Shown here: positions 12,346 to 23,720 of the stretch, piece by piece
Layout: each line of letters begins with the position of its first letter
Numbering within the stretch: the stretch's first letter is position 1
NCBI RefSeq assembly: GCF_020080835.1
Contig: NC_058166.1
Coordinates: forward strand, 744,001-808,000
Direction of reading: 5' to 3'
From: Cotesia glomerata
Taxonomy: Eukaryota; Arthropoda; Insecta; Hymenoptera; Braconidae
Length of the DNA stretch: 64,000 nt
Notes under the pieces: model-generated
Seen by the model: only the letters and a program-made list of their open reading frames with translations
Database searches by the model: none
What the model was told of the DNA's origin: nothing
Made by a program: the position numbers and the translations under genes

Positions 12346-13095
12346 ACCAACAGACTATCAGTTTCTTATCAAAAATAAAACCTGCAAGATCAACTCTCTA
12401 GTTACATTTCCCACGATAATATTTCACCGGAAGTTCATATCACAATTGAGATATAAAATTTATTTTTTTTTTCAACTAGTATAGCGGCGCCTAAGCGACA
12501 CCGAAGCTGAAGATGAGTCACGACACATAACAGGTGCAGCAGCATTTAGCTTAACTTAAGAGGCTGTATCACTTACAAAAGCGTACAAAGGGCCCACTAA
12601 GGCCCAAAAACTTGGGAAGACACGAAAGGAATTTTCTAAATAAAAATAAATTGATTTATGAGGAGTCACCTGCTGAGTTAGTGTCAGGTAATATTCCGTT
12701 GTCTTATTTGGGCCTTACTGGCAGTTGGGCCTTATCAGGCCCCTCGTAACTTACCACGAAGAGAGGGATATTGTTTTGGCTCCTGAGGATCAGAGTGTAA
12801 GTGATCTGCCCTCTACTTTTCCAAGAAAATGGGCCCGGGCCTTCGGCCCGGGCCCAGATGTTGGGCCGCGGGCCCAATTGTGTTTTTTTAAACTTTAGGA
12901 TATAATAGTAAAGATATCTTGGGAACTAATAACAATTGAGGAAAACTTTTGGACAAAAGTTCAAGCCGAGAGGCCGCTCTTTCATCTCTGGGTAAGATAG
13001 TCACCTTAATTTTATTATTTAAAAAGTAACAGAGGTTTAAAGTTTGAAAATTACACGGAGAAAAATGAATTATACTACTTACTATACAAAAATAT
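12345..13095. other. Unique stretch with a perfect GC hairpin
   Basis: Mixed-composition DNA carries scattered 'aaggcccaa' motifs at 12,590-12,740. Bases 12,830-12,856 form a perfect 12-bp GC-only stem, TGGGCCCGGGCC, with a TTC loop. It is followed at once by an imperfect second palindrome ('ttgggccgcgggcccaa'). No open frame is convincing. Confidence 0.55.
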
Positions 13096-13554
13096 TAACT
13101 CTTACTAAGGTAAAGGGCCCAGTTTCTGACACTCAAAATTTCTTGTGTTGTAGTTTCTGACACTGACGTCGGCCTAGATTCTGACACTCATTTATAAAAA
13201 TTATTCATTATTAGTTAGGTTTACATTATTTAATTAAAATAAAATAAAATCATTCAATAAAAGATAAATTAAACTTGTATTATAATTAAAACACTTTTTT
13301 ATGTTAAAAAAAATTATTAATGTTAATTTAACTCTACGATTATAAATAAAAGCATATTATTATAATATATTAAGTATTATAAATATAAATATTTAAATAT
13401 TTCATTGAAACGTCAACAACGAAATAACCTCGATAATAGGTTAAATTTCGGGTGTCAATAACTGCGGCGTTCTTAAAAAAATCGACCTAGTTATTGACAC
13501 CCACATTTTAATACATAAATGTCATTTAAAGTGATATATTATAATTAAAATAAA
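13096..13554 (-). mobile_element. End of a DNA-transposon-like element with iterated 'tcTGACAC' motifs, inverted
   Basis: Reversed, this matches 32,620-33,240 and 63,450-64,000. It starts 'aaagggcccagtttctgacac', then has 'agtttctgacactgacgtcgg', and further in 'gtgtcaataactgcggcg' and 'gacctagttattgacaccc'. At 13,555 the match is interrupted by another inverted-repeat element. It is non-coding, and the superfamily is not assigned. Confidence 0.75.
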
Positions 13555-14621
13555 GGCCATTCAGCAGCCGAAATGGAAGTAGATTTCTCAAATAAAAATA
13601 AAATTGTTTTTTATAAAATAAAATTAATGATAATATGTCATATAATTCATGAATTAAAAAAAAATTAAATAATTAATTTTAAACTATTTAGAACTCATTT
13701 TTGTTCAAAATAAACATTTGCTGGTTTTAGTACAACAATAGTGTGAATTCAGTAAGTAAAATTCTAATATCAACTTATTGAAAATGTTTCTATTTAATAT
13801 TAAATTACAACCATTAAACTAAATAAAACGACTGCAAAGAGTAAAATTTCATTGAAAGGGACCCAGAATAGATATTTTTGGTCTAGAAATATATGTAAAC
13901 ATGTAAAATTAAAGTTTATTTTCTGAGCTTAAGATGCATTTACAGAATTCAAATATCTCGACGCGTTCAAAAGTTATTTGAAGGAAAAGCGGTATAAATA
14001 TGGAATCTTTTATTTTTAAAAATTTTAAAACGATGTAATTTCTAAACTAATCAAACGATTTGGCTCAAACTTGAACTCGACCTTCATAATCGTTCATAGA
14101 ATAAGTATGTTGAGTTTCATTGAAATCCCTAAAGAATTGTAGGAGCTATCGTGATGACAAGCCCCGCGTTATATCGTATATATATTTATATATATACATA
14201 CATATATAAACTTTTGAACTATATGTATTTTCTGACTCAGCTCGTCGAGTAAAGTCGGAATATAGCAAAATTTTTTAAAAGTTGCATCAAGAGAACAAAT
14301 GCAATAGTTGGATTTTTCTGAAATCTACTAAAACTAAATAATGTATAATAATGAACTAATTTATATAGTTTTTATTATATTTTGATACTTTTATGATAAA
14401 TAGTTGATTGATTCGATAGAAGAACGCTCTTACGTATACTGCTTAGAATATAGCTTAAAAATGGCTTCCACAGTCACTCAAGACTTAAAGAATTTTTTTT
14501 ATTAAGTTATTTTTAGTAGATTTTATAAAAATCTAACTATTGCAGCCGTCCTCATGGCGCAACTTTGAAAAAATTTAGCCATTTTCTGACTTAGTTTGTC
14601 GAGCTGAGTCAGAAAATATAT

Positions 14622-14717
<96 letters not shown>

Positions 14718-15518
14718 ACGATATAACGCGGCTTGTCAGCACGATAGCGTTTTCAATTTATAACCGATTCTTCTCAAACTCAACATGCTTTATCTATCGA
14801 TCAAGACCAAGGTTAAGTTCGAAGATGAGCTTAATCGGGCAGTAATTTGGAAATGACAGGATTTTGAAATTTTGAAAATCGTAAAAATTGATATTTTACT
14901 ACTTCAACTTGGTATAATTACTGAACTAGACAAGATATTGAAATTCGGTAAAATGCATCGTAAAGCTCTTTTAATAAGCTTCAATTTTCACTACTTAAAA
15001 GTGGTACTAGCCTCAATATTACTCCTTTTAGAGTTCGTTTAATGAAACAGTTTTACTGTTGCAGCCGTTTTAGAATTATTGTCTACATCATAGCTTAATC
15101 ATGATGTAAATTCAATAATTACGATATTGATCAGTCTTTTGTGTAATGTTTTCGGGTAGGTTGTCAGTAAATATGTCACAAATTAGTTCTAACCATTGTT
15201 TTCTTCAACTAAAATTTTATCCGGTTGCAAAAATTCTGATTAACATGAAAACTGTTGTTTCTAAGCAGTTACTTAAAATTTGGACTTTTATAATTCAAAT
15301 CTTATAATCTGTGCAATTCTTTGGTAAATATTTGAGAAACTTTTTCTTCACAAGATAATTTTTTTCCAAAATTTGTTGTAAATAGTTTTAAATTTATTAT
15401 TGAATTTTGTTTTAATTCATGAATTAAGTTATACATTATCAGTGTTATTATATTATTTTATTAAAAATCAATTTTTCTTATTTGAAAAATCTACTTCCAT
15501 TTCGGTTGCCGAATGGCC
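13555..15518. mobile_element. Foldback-like DNA element with long diverged terminal inverted repeats
   Basis: The left end 'ggccattcagcagccgaaat' (13,555) and the right end 'atttcggttgccgaatggcc' (ending 15,518) are inverted copies, and homology between arms extends inward. Each arm carries 'gctatcgtg(a/c)tgacaagccccgcgttatat' or its complement next to a (TA)n run (about 14,170-14,205 and 14,615-14,715), then a 'ttttctgactcag' box. The centre (about 14,330-14,520) matches 63,240-63,430. No transposase frame is present, so the element is non-autonomous. The right arm recurs inverted at 61,441-62,855. Confidence 0.75.
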
Positions 15519-15914
15519 TTTTTACTTTTTTTTTTGCCTGCCCCGACCAGTAAAACCTCGGCTTCTCCTTGGCTTTGCAAAAGTCGGGTGGCGCCCTATT
15601 GAAATATCATAATTCTGTTATTAAGCATAAAATAAATAAATTATTAATATTTATAATTAAAATTTGCTTTTATGTGAAATCTACTTCCATTTCGGCTGCC
15701 GAATGGCCTTTTTATACACCCTTTTACCTTTGAGTAGTACTTTTCTTAAAGGTGAAAGGGCGTATGTCTTGAGATACGCTCTTTCAGCTTTAGGATACCA
15801 ACTTTTTTTTTTTCACAGATTTTTACGTTTCAGACAACTTCAAACCGAATGGCAAAAAAAATTTTTTTCATACGCCCTTTCAGCACAAATCCCTATTAAT
15901 CCTCAGCTATAAGT
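15519..15914. repeat. Spacer with a second solo terminus of the same element
   Basis: The terminus 'tctacttccatttcggctgccgaatggcc' occurs again at about 15,680-15,708, next to unrelated sequence, so this is a solo or truncated end. At 15,745-15,795 'tgaaagggcgtat...atacgctctttca' forms an imperfect hairpin, and a further copy, 'catacgccctttcag', sits near 15,870. No gene is seen. Confidence 0.6.
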
Positions 15915-15919
15915 CCTTT

Positions 15920-16932
15920 TACACAGTAAAAAATTTTCGTAAAATTTAACATAAAATTTTGTGTAGATGATTTTTTACACAAAATTTATGTTAATTCTAC
16001 ACATACTGTTTATATTGATAAAATCAACATAATTCTGTGTTAAAAGTAACACAAAAATATGTTGACTTTCATCGGCTGATTCTCGGATTTCTACACACTT
16101 AAATGTTATCCATAACACAAATAAAGTGTTGATTTTAACATTTTCTTTGTGTTACTCAGATCAGCTGTCAAATTTGTGAGTTTTATTAATAATTTAAATA
16201 TATATTCAAATAGATTTTAATTTCTGAATAAAAAATAAATTGTTTCCCATAAATACAAAGTTAAAGAACTCAATAAAGAATTCAAAATTTTTAAATAGCG
16301 ATTAATTAATTTTAATCAATAGTTGCTACTTTACTACAAGTCAGTGGCAATAGATGATTATAGGATTAATGATGTATTAATTTCTAATTATTAATTATTA
16401 ATAAACTCGTTAATTATATATTAATGGAAAATAATTTTTTTTTCACGCTGCATTTAAGTATTTCACGTAATGACACAAATCAAAATCCACCAAATTAAAA
16501 TGACGTTGAGGCTATCACATTCACATGTCTAAATATCTTGTGTGGCATACGTGACTATGCTTTGCACTCCCGAGATCCCACGCAAAAATAAAGCGGAGCG
16601 GCGTCATAATTTAACATATCTTTGTGTAAATTCAACATATTATTTGTGTTACTATAGAAAACATCAACACAGCCTTTATATTGAATTGACATTTAAAAAG
16701 TGTTATTTATACTACTAATCGAATGGGAGTATTCTTTAACATAAATTTTGTGTTGGTTGGCCAGTAACATTAAAAAAGTGTAGTTTTACTTTGAATTAAC
16801 ACTTGAGTGTGTTAAGAAATGGATGGATTGATCAATACAAACAGTTTGTGTAGAATTAACATAAATTTTATGTAAAAAAATCATCTACACAAAATTTTAT
16901 GTTCAATTTTACGAAATTTATTTTACTGTGTA
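15920..16932. mobile_element. ~1-kb terminal-inverted-repeat element with TSD
   Basis: Both ends begin TACACAGTAAA and stay alike for about 85 bp ('aacataaaattttgtgtagatgatttttt' and 'acataaattttatg' types). Inside, 'tgtgttaa/acacaa' boxes repeat near both ends. The 5-bp sequence CCTTT flanks the element at 15,915-15,919 and 16,933-16,937, a candidate target-site duplication. No long open frame occurs, so this is a MITE-type non-autonomous DNA transposon. Ends and TSD do not match one superfamily well enough for me to name it. Confidence 0.8.
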
Positions 16933-17391
16933 CCTTTAAGCACGCGATATCTCTTGAACGAATTGACCAATTTTGACTGGCTTGACGGCGATCGACGTAA
17001 TTTTTTTATGCTAATAGCTGATTAGTTTTTGAAATTGATCAGCCCAGCCGTTTAAAAGTTATTCCAAAAAAAATTTTTTTCTTATTTTTTTTCAGACTTC
17101 AAAATTTCTCAAAATCTTCGATTTTCTTAGCGGGAAGTTAAAAATTTTTTTTTTTAAATTATAACTTTCTCGGCCAGCACCTAAGTTAGTATCATAACAA
17201 ACGTTATCAAATAATTATAATAATTATAATAATTGCTTATTTTTTATCTACTTCCAAGAAAACAAACATTATTATTATTCCGAGGAAAATTATCAGCTAT
17301 TACGTTTAACGTTTAAAGTTTTTATTCCGCTTACTGTTAAACTCGTTCTAGAATTTTCGACTCTTAAATTTTCCGGGGTAAGTTGGCCTTA
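16933..17391. other. Intergenic and upstream region of the small secreted peptide gene
   Basis: AT-rich sequence with no open frame of note. Bases 16,940-17,130 contain 'gatatctcttgaacgaattgacc' and following text that looks like a degraded repeat of the kind seen at 57 kb. Bases 17,200-17,290 hold ATT/AAT microsatellites. Confidence 0.4.
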
Positions 17392-17399
17392 TATATAAA
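17392..17399 (+). promoter_or_regulatory. TATA box of the Cys-rich peptide gene
   Basis: TATATAAA lies 72 bp upstream of the ATG at 17,471. The start of transcription is therefore expected near 17,420-17,430, leaving a short AT-rich leader. A strong TATA box is common in genes for abundant secreted products. Confidence 0.6.
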
Positions 17400-17470
17400 T
17401 CTGCTAAATAATTTTTTTTTGCTAACCATAATTTGCAAATTTAAAGAAACAAATCTTAAAAAGAAGAAAC

Positions 17471-17756
17471 ATGTCAAAGATGCTGGTGATTTTTTTTATT
17501 TTTGGAATTTTTGGCGCTGTTATTAGTCAGTTTGACGATTGCAATCATCCGGTGAGTATTTAATATTTTTAAAATAATATTATTGTAAAAGATATTTTTT
17601 TTATTAGTGAATTTTCAGTGCAATCTTAAAAAAGAAGGCCAATGCTGCGACGGTTATAACTGCTACAAATTTTCAGAAAAAGTTGCGCTTTGTACGACGC
17701 CGGAAGATTGTGATGAAATTATGGATCATTTCAAAGAGACAGGTGCTTTGTTGTAA
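17471..17756 (+). CDS. Small secreted cysteine-rich peptide (knottin-like spacing), two exons
   Basis: Exon 1 (17,471-17,551) encodes MSKMLVIFFIFGIFGAVIS, a clear signal peptide, then QFDDCNHP. A GTGAGT donor in phase 0 joins to exon 2 (17,619-17,756) after 'attttcag', giving 72 residues. Mature cysteines follow C-x3-C-x7-CC-x4-C-x9-C-x5-C. The first six resemble the inhibitor-cystine-knot order, with a seventh that would be unpaired or used for dimerisation. AATAAA at 17,793-17,798 is the likely poly(A) signal. Such peptides in insects act as venom or salivary components, protease inhibitors or immune effectors; which applies here cannot be read from sequence. The start is fixed by the signal peptide. 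Gene model strong, function unknown. Confidence 0.75.
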
Positions 17757-17819
17757 AATTTTATTATTGTTATTTTAGTGGATAAAATAAAAAATAAATT
17801 AATTTGAAGAGCGAATGAT

Positions 17820-18110
17820 TTTTGACGGAAATTGTGTTAATTTTTATAAAGGAAATTTTGAGCTTTATAAAAAAGGTCATAATTTTTTAATAAATTTGAT
17901 AGTTTTAGAGATATAGAAGGTTAAAGTTGAATTTTAAGGAAATTTTGATTTTTGATTGGGGGCGTAGGAATTTTAGGAAATTTCTTAGGAGATTTGGAAA
18001 ATTACCACGTAGTTTTTTAGTTTAAAGTGTCTAGATAATAATCCCAGTGGCGAAGACATAAAAAGTTAAGTCTAATATATTTATTAAGGGCCTTGAAAAT
18101 TAAAAAACCG
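17820..18110 (-). repeat. Inverted member of a ~350-bp local duplication
   Basis: The sequence downstream of the peptide gene ('attgggggcgtaggaatttt', 'ataatcccagtggcgaagacataaaaagtta') is the reverse complement of the direct pair at about 18,530-18,900 and 18,900-19,250. The 'cttcgccactggga' and 'cctacgcccccaatcaaaa' strings are a diverged version of the window-wide 'cttcgccggcat...cagcgccccca' module. Confidence 0.75.
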
Positions 18111-18340
18111 TGCCTGAGTTTCAGGTTAATTTTTTTACTTCTTTTGAATTTGAATATCTTAAAAACTAATAATTTTTTTAAAAAATCTTTGGAAAGAATT
18201 GATAGGAAATTTTTTGTTCTACAAATAAGGTCTCTTATAATTATTTTAATAAGTTTGATAGTTTCGAAAATATAATTCTTCAAACGACTTAATTTTTTTA
18301 TTTAATTAAATAATAAAAAATAAGGAACAATAATATAATT

Positions 18341-18488
18341 TTACTCCGAAGCCTTCTTCTGCTTCTCATCCCAAATTTTGTTGAAAATTTCAATAAAATC
18401 TTTTGGCGTTACACAAAGGTGGACATCATCTTGAAAAGACAAGCAGGTATAATAACCTTCGTAGCAATAGCTTCCATTTTTAAGATCG
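18341..18488 (-). pseudogene. Diverged paralogue of the Cys-rich peptide, last exon only
   Basis: On the minus strand this reads DLKNGSYCYEGYYTCLSFQ, then DDVHLCVTPKDFIEIFNKIW, and ends KKASE before TAA (18,343-18,341). It aligns with exon 2 of the peptide gene (CNLKKEGQCCDGYNCYKF...LCTTPEDCDEIMDHF) but lacks the exon's first cysteine and two others (one of the CC pair, and the last), so four of the expected disulfide partners are disturbed. Around the acceptor-like 'ttcgag' the sequence is two bases short relative to the functional copy, which changes the entry phase. No matching signal-peptide exon was found with confidence; a weak candidate start lies near 19,535 on the minus strand. It is tail-to-tail with the intact gene. 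It is most likely a decaying duplicate, but a still-used variant cannot be excluded. Confidence 0.6.
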
Positions 18489-18529
18489 CTCGAAATAAAT
18501 TATTTAAAAATATATCTCTAAAACTATCA

Positions 18530-19250
18530 AAATTATCAAAAAATCAAAGGAAACCTTTTTTATAGAGGACAAAATTTCCTATCAAAATCATTTATTAAAC
18601 CCCAAAAAAAAATTTTTTTTCTAAATAATTGCTTCTAAAAAAATTTCAAAAATCACTTTTAAACCTTATAGCTATTTTTTGAGGTTTAAGGCCCAAAAAA
18701 AATTAATTAAAATTAACTTTTTATGTCTTCGCTACTGGGATTATCATTTGAGCACTTCAAACTAATAAACTACGTCCTAATTTTTCAAAACTCCTAAGAA
18801 ATTTCCTAAATTTCCTACGCCCCCAATCAAAAAACTAAAATTTCCTAAAATTTCAACTTTAACTTTCTATATCTCTAAAACTATCAAAATTATCAAAAAA
18901 TCAAAGGAAACCTTTTTTATAGAAGACAAAATTTCCTATCAAAATCATTTATTAAACCCCTAAAAAAAAATTTTGTTTCTAAATTATTGCTTTTAAAAAA
19001 ATTTCAAAAATCATTTTTAAACCTTATAGCTATTTTTTGAGGTTTAAGGCCCAAAAAAAATGAATTAAAATTAACTTTTTATGTCTTCACCACTGGGATT
19101 ATCATTTGAACAGTTCAAAATAATAAACTACGTCCTAATTTTTCAAAACTCCTAAGAAATTTCCTAAATTTCCTACGCCCCCAATCAAAAATCAAAATTT
19201 CCTTAAAATTCAATTATAACCTTCTTTATTTTTGAAACTATCAAATTTAT
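18530..19250 (+). repeat. Tandem duplication of a ~350-bp unit
   Basis: Two almost identical direct copies lie at about 18,530-18,885 and 18,885-19,250. Both contain 'tcaaaggaaacctttttata', 'aggtttaaggcccaaaaaaa', 'actgggattatcattt' and 'cctacgcccccaatcaaaaa'. They differ by only a few percent, which suggests recent duplication alongside the peptide gene pair. Confidence 0.85.
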
Positions 19251-19259
19251 TAAAAAATC

Positions 19260-19925
19260 ATGAGATTTTTTTTATAGAGCAAAAAATTTCCTATAACTTA
19301 CTTGTTTTGCCGGCCTTGATGATGTTTTGCTAACAAAATTTATTTATGTACTTTAGTTAATTTTTTTATATTTATTTATTACGGGGGTTTTTCCAAAATC
19401 TCCTACGAAATTATCTAAATTTCCTACGCCTCCAGTCTAAATAAAGAAATCTGCAAAAATCCACCTGATTTTTCAATTACCGTAAAAATAAATTCTCCAG
19501 CTGTCCATAAAAAACCCTAACAGCAATAAATATAATCATAATAACAGATCTCGGGCGTTAAATTCCCTGGGGTAGTTTTGGGATATTTGTTGATGCTTAT
19601 CACCGAGTTTACAACGATAATTACAGCAAAGTCAAACCCCTAATCGTGTAACAATAGTTAACCGGTTAATTCGAGTTAGTTCCTTAAAATATAACCAAAT
19701 AGTACACAACAAAGTATATTTATAAATATATCTGGTCGAGTAGGCTCTATTTAGAACGCATATGTGATCTAAGCACATCCGAGCCGTCTGTCAGCTGAGC
19801 GAAAGTTTAGTGTCTAGACAGTCGCTATTTCGATTTAATTTTTTTTTTATTTTACTTAAATTAGAATTAGTTACTGTATTATGCCAATTTTAGTTTTTAA
19901 TTAAACTTTACTTTGATCTGTTGAA
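19260..19925. other. Unique stretch, no supported gene
   Basis: AT-rich DNA with a mixed segment at 19,540-19,840. A plus-strand box at 19,557 ('ttaaattccctggggtagtt') resembles the sequence just upstream of the peptide gene's TATA box at 17,365 ('ttaaattttccggggtaagtt'), which might mark an old copy of that promoter. The likeness is short. Confidence 0.35.
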
Positions 19926-20900
19926 CTTCATTTTCTATCAATCGAACTTTATTTTCCATCACTTGAACTTTATAATTAAAATCGTAATATTTACATCATT
20001 TCCATCAATTGAACTTAATTTTCCATCACTTGAACTTCATTTTCCATCAATTGAACTTTATTTTCTACTACGAACTTTTTTATGAAAATCGTTATATTTA
20101 CATCATTTCCATCATTTTCCATCACTTGAACTCCATTTTCCACTAATACAACTTCATTTTCTATCACTTGAATTTTATCTTCCATCAATTGAACTTTATT
20201 ATGAAAATCGTAATATTTATATCGTTTCCATCATTTTCCATCACTTGAATTTTATCTTCCATCAATTGAACTTTATTATGAAAATCATAAAATTTACATC
20301 ACATTTCCACCATTTCCATCACGTAAACTTCATTTTTCATCACGTGAACTTTATTTTCCATCAATAAAACTTCATGTTCCATCAATCAAACTTTATCTTC
20401 CATCATTTAAACCTTATTATGGAAATCGTAGTATTTACATCATTTCCATCATTTTCCATCAACTGAACTTCATTTTCCATCACTTGGTTTTTATTTGAAC
20501 TCAGTTTTCCATCACAACTTTAATATGAAAATCGTAATATTTACATCAAATTTCCACCATTTTCCATCACGTGAACTTCATTTTCCATCAATCGAACTTC
20601 ATTTCCCATCAATCGAAATTCATTTTCCATTACTTGAACTTTATTATGAAAGTCGTAATATTTACACAATTTCAATCACATTCCATCATTTTCCATCACT
20701 TAAACTTCATTTTCCATCAATCGAACTTCATTTTCCATTACTTGAACTTCATTTTCCATCACTTGAATTTTGTTATGAAAATCGTAAGATTTACATCATT
20801 TCCATCACATTTCCATCATTTTCTATCAATTGAACTTCATTTTCCATCAATTGAACTTCATTTTTGAGCAGTCTTTAGTTTTTGTCAATTTAACTTCCAT
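19925..20900 (+). repeat. CCATC minisatellite ('ttttCCATCAattGAACTTca')
   Basis: A degenerate unit of about 20 bp, 'cattttccatcaattgaact', repeats for nearly 1 kb. It is interrupted about every 100-130 bp by 'ttattatgaaaatcgtaatatttacatcatttccatc', so there is a higher-order unit. Long apparent open frames here (for example about 20,495-20,833) are only the translation of the repeat. Confidence 0.9.
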
Positions 20901-21545
20901 TTCTATTAATAATACTCTACTTTCCATCAAAATTATGTCTATTTTTTTCTAACATAAATTTATTTTTGATGAATCAAAAAACAATTTTCTTAAATCATCA
21001 ATAAATTTCAATTTTAATTAGCAGCTGTAAGATAAAAATGTGGCCTATCACCACTTACCACCGTTACAACTCTATAATTTCTACATAGTCAGTATGATAT
21101 CTCAATTGTGTTCTCTCAAGATTTAGGGGCGAGTCCTAGGCGATAACTCACCGATCACTTCAATTCAATTGAGTTTCTTAGAGAATATAATTATTTATAT
21201 TATCGGGTTATTTGTCGAGCGGACACATTCGATCTCAATTCGCCAGATTACTATCGGTATCGATATCAAGGATCTCTGTTTAAGAAGGCGGTTCGTGCCG
21301 GCCCCCGACACGTCAGGTGCAACCATCCAAACTCATTTCATTCCATTCTTTGTTATGTGTAACTTCCACTCTTCCTTTTCCTTATTTTTATTCACATTGG
21401 ACATCAGGCCTCGAAGCCTGCTCATTGTGCTCTTGCTCTTTACCTTTTCTTTTTAGTCATTATGTACTTTTATTTCTCCAGACGGCAGATTCCACGTGCC
21501 GGAACCGGAACTTTGTTCAATATTAACTATATCTAGGTTTCATTT
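20900..21545. other. Unique island, GC-richer, no gene supported
   Basis: Bases 21,060-21,530 are of mixed composition, with a local GC peak near 21,290-21,320 ('gccggcccccgacacgtcagg'). Overlapping open frames exist on the plus strand, but without splice-consistent context or family resemblance. An untranslated exon or promoter is possible. Confidence 0.35.
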
Positions 21546-22060
21546 TAATATTATAGAAAAAATTTGGGCCTTATGGTAGGTTTTATAAGAAATGTTTTTT
21601 GTTCATTTTTGTAAAATTTTAATTTTGGGTCTTTTTAAATTGGGGCCTTATTTATTTTTGGGGCTTATTTCCTATTTTGGGCCTTATTCTTGAATTCTTG
21701 TATCCTGTGATAATTTCAAGTTAAAAATTAAGTTTCTAAAAAAAATATTTTGGGCCTTATTATAAATTTGGGACTTATATTGCACCTTGTAAATTTTGGG
21801 CCTTGTGAGAAATTTTTTACCCTTTAAAAATATATAAATAATATTCAATATTTTATTTAAAAAAATTTGAACCTTATTTTTTATTTTGGGCCTTGGTGTT
21901 ATTTGGGCCTTATTTATTTTTGGGCCTTATTAAGATTTATTGCCATTATTGATCAAAATAGCTATCTAAAATTTAAAATAGAAAAACAGATGTGGGTCAG
22001 ATGTCACTGGTGATCTTAAAATATTTTGGGCCTTAAATATTGGGCCTAAAATATGATAAA
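21545..22060 (+). repeat. GGGCC-motif array, 'TTGGGCCTTAT' orientation
   Basis: 'tttgggccttat' and 'tggggcttat' variants repeat every 20-60 bp. The orientation matches 6.6-7.8 kb. Confidence 0.85.
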
Positions 22061-22330
22061 AGTATTGCGGCGTATGTGTGGCCGCAGGTGAAGCATTACA
22101 CCTGGCGCAAAGCCAACTGCCTAATTAATAACAATCGTAAGTTTACTGTGACTACCCAGCGTCGCACATAAGGCCCATAAGGCCCAAAAACCGCATGCAT
22201 ACTCAAGATTATTCCAAGCATGTATTATGTATTATGAACTAAACTCAGTACAAGACGTCCGAGACATATCGTTCGCATTTTGATCGATATCCAGTGTACA
22301 TATAAGACACTTCACTCACGTAAGGCCCAA
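22060..22330. other. Unique island between opposed GGGCC arrays
   Basis: Mixed composition, with a small perfect hairpin 'caggtg' / 'cacctg' near 22,087-22,106. Nothing coding is convincing. Confidence 0.45.
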
Positions 22331-23290
22331 TATGTCGGTCCCTGTTTTCAACGGAAGTCAAGGAATATTTTATGCTTGTTCGGAATGATATGGTAGATTA
22401 TGCAATTAAAATTATTAAAAGTTAGTGAAAGTTAATGTTTATTTACTTGTATTGACAACGGGCCCAATATTTGGGCCTTGAGGCCAAAAATGATTAATTA
22501 TGTGGTTGATAACATCGAAATGTCTTTAGAAATTTTATTTTGGGATAAAAAAATTACTTAAGGCCCAAAAATATTCATAGGCCCAACATTAATAGTAAGG
22601 CCCAATTTTTAATAATTATTTAAAATCTATTTTTTAAAATAATTTATTATTTTGATAATTTGTATTATTTTAACAAAACATAAAAATTTATTAGAAGGCC
22701 CAAAATCGTAAGTTTAAAAAACAAGGCCAAAAATTATTAGTAAGGCCCAATTTTTAATTATTATTCAAAATTTATTTTTTAATAATATATTATTTTAATT
22801 GTTATTATTTTAACAAGACAAAAATTTATTATAAGGCCTAAAATCATGTCCCAAAAAATAAGGCCCAAAATGATAAGTGAGGCCCAATTTTTAATTATTA
22901 TTTAAAATTTATTATTTTAATTATTATTATTATTTTAACAAAACAAAAATTCACTGTAAGGCCCAAAAACATAAGTTCCAAAATACGGCCCAAAATTATT
23001 AGTCAGGCCCAAATTTTAATTATTATTTTAACAAAACATAAAAATTGTTATAAGTCTCAAAAGCATAAGTCCTAAAAAAATAAGGCCCAAAATTACTAAT
23101 AAGGCCCAATTTTTAATTATTATTTAAAATTTATTTTTTAACAATTTATTATTATAACAAGACAAAAATCTATTATAAGGCCCAAAAACAATTAATTTTT
23201 ATCGTTTTAGCAAGACCCAAAATACACATAAGGCCCAAAATTTTAGTACACTTCAAAATAAGGCCCAAATTTTTTTCTAAATTCTTTCTA
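22330..23290 (-). repeat. GGGCC-motif array, 'ATAAGGCCCAA' orientation
   Basis: A unit of about 125 bp repeats six or so times: 'aaggcccaatttttaattattat', 'aaaatttattttttaa', 'attattttaacaa(g/a)acaaaaatttattataaggccc'. It is inverted relative to the flanking arrays at 21.5-22.06 and 23.7-25.0 kb. Confidence 0.85.
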
Positions 23291-23720
23291 GCAGCAAACG
23301 ATATAATAGTAAAAATTGATCAGTAGCGATCAACATTCCTGGATCGTAAAATATATTGGGCCTTACACACTGGTGTTTAGCTTTAGCTCACAGATTTTGA
23401 CACGAAAGAGCATTTGGGATTCCTGTGTAATAATAAATAAACTATAATCCATACAGCATACAGTTCTAGCCGGAGGTTATTTCCCATGAGTTGAGGGCGG
23501 GCTGCTGGCCAGTGCTATGCTTTTTAAACTCAATCATCCCCATTCCCCGCTACCTTTTTTTTTATCCTTAAGCTTGAGATCTACAAGGATGAGGATGAGG
23601 ATGAGGATGTAGATGATGATTTTTAGCTCTAGGGGATACGAGTTGTGAATATGCGTGTTCGAGTCAAGTACACTCGGTAATCGTCAAGTTAAATATTTTT
23701 AATAAACTGAGATTAAAATT
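23290..23720. other. Unique island with a GAT/GAG trinucleotide run
   Basis: Bases 23,586-23,624 are a (GATGAG)n-like run. In one plus-strand frame it encodes a short Asp/Glu tail that ends in TAG, directly after a pyrimidine-rich 'tttttttttatccttaag' acceptor-like site. This could be an acidic terminal exon or just a microsatellite; there is no second exon to decide. Confidence 0.35.

Noticed and set aside
15664..15912. Open frames of 70-80 codons between transposon ends
   Set aside because: They translate transposon termini and a short hairpin; no transposase motif is present.
20495..20867. Two overlapping open frames of about 100 codons rich in F, H, S, L
   Set aside because: They are translations of the CCATC minisatellite; period-20 DNA stays open in several frames. 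The same holds for frames at 34,979-35,302, 40,784-41,038, 44,672-44,923, 45,715-45,954 and 49,770-49,988.
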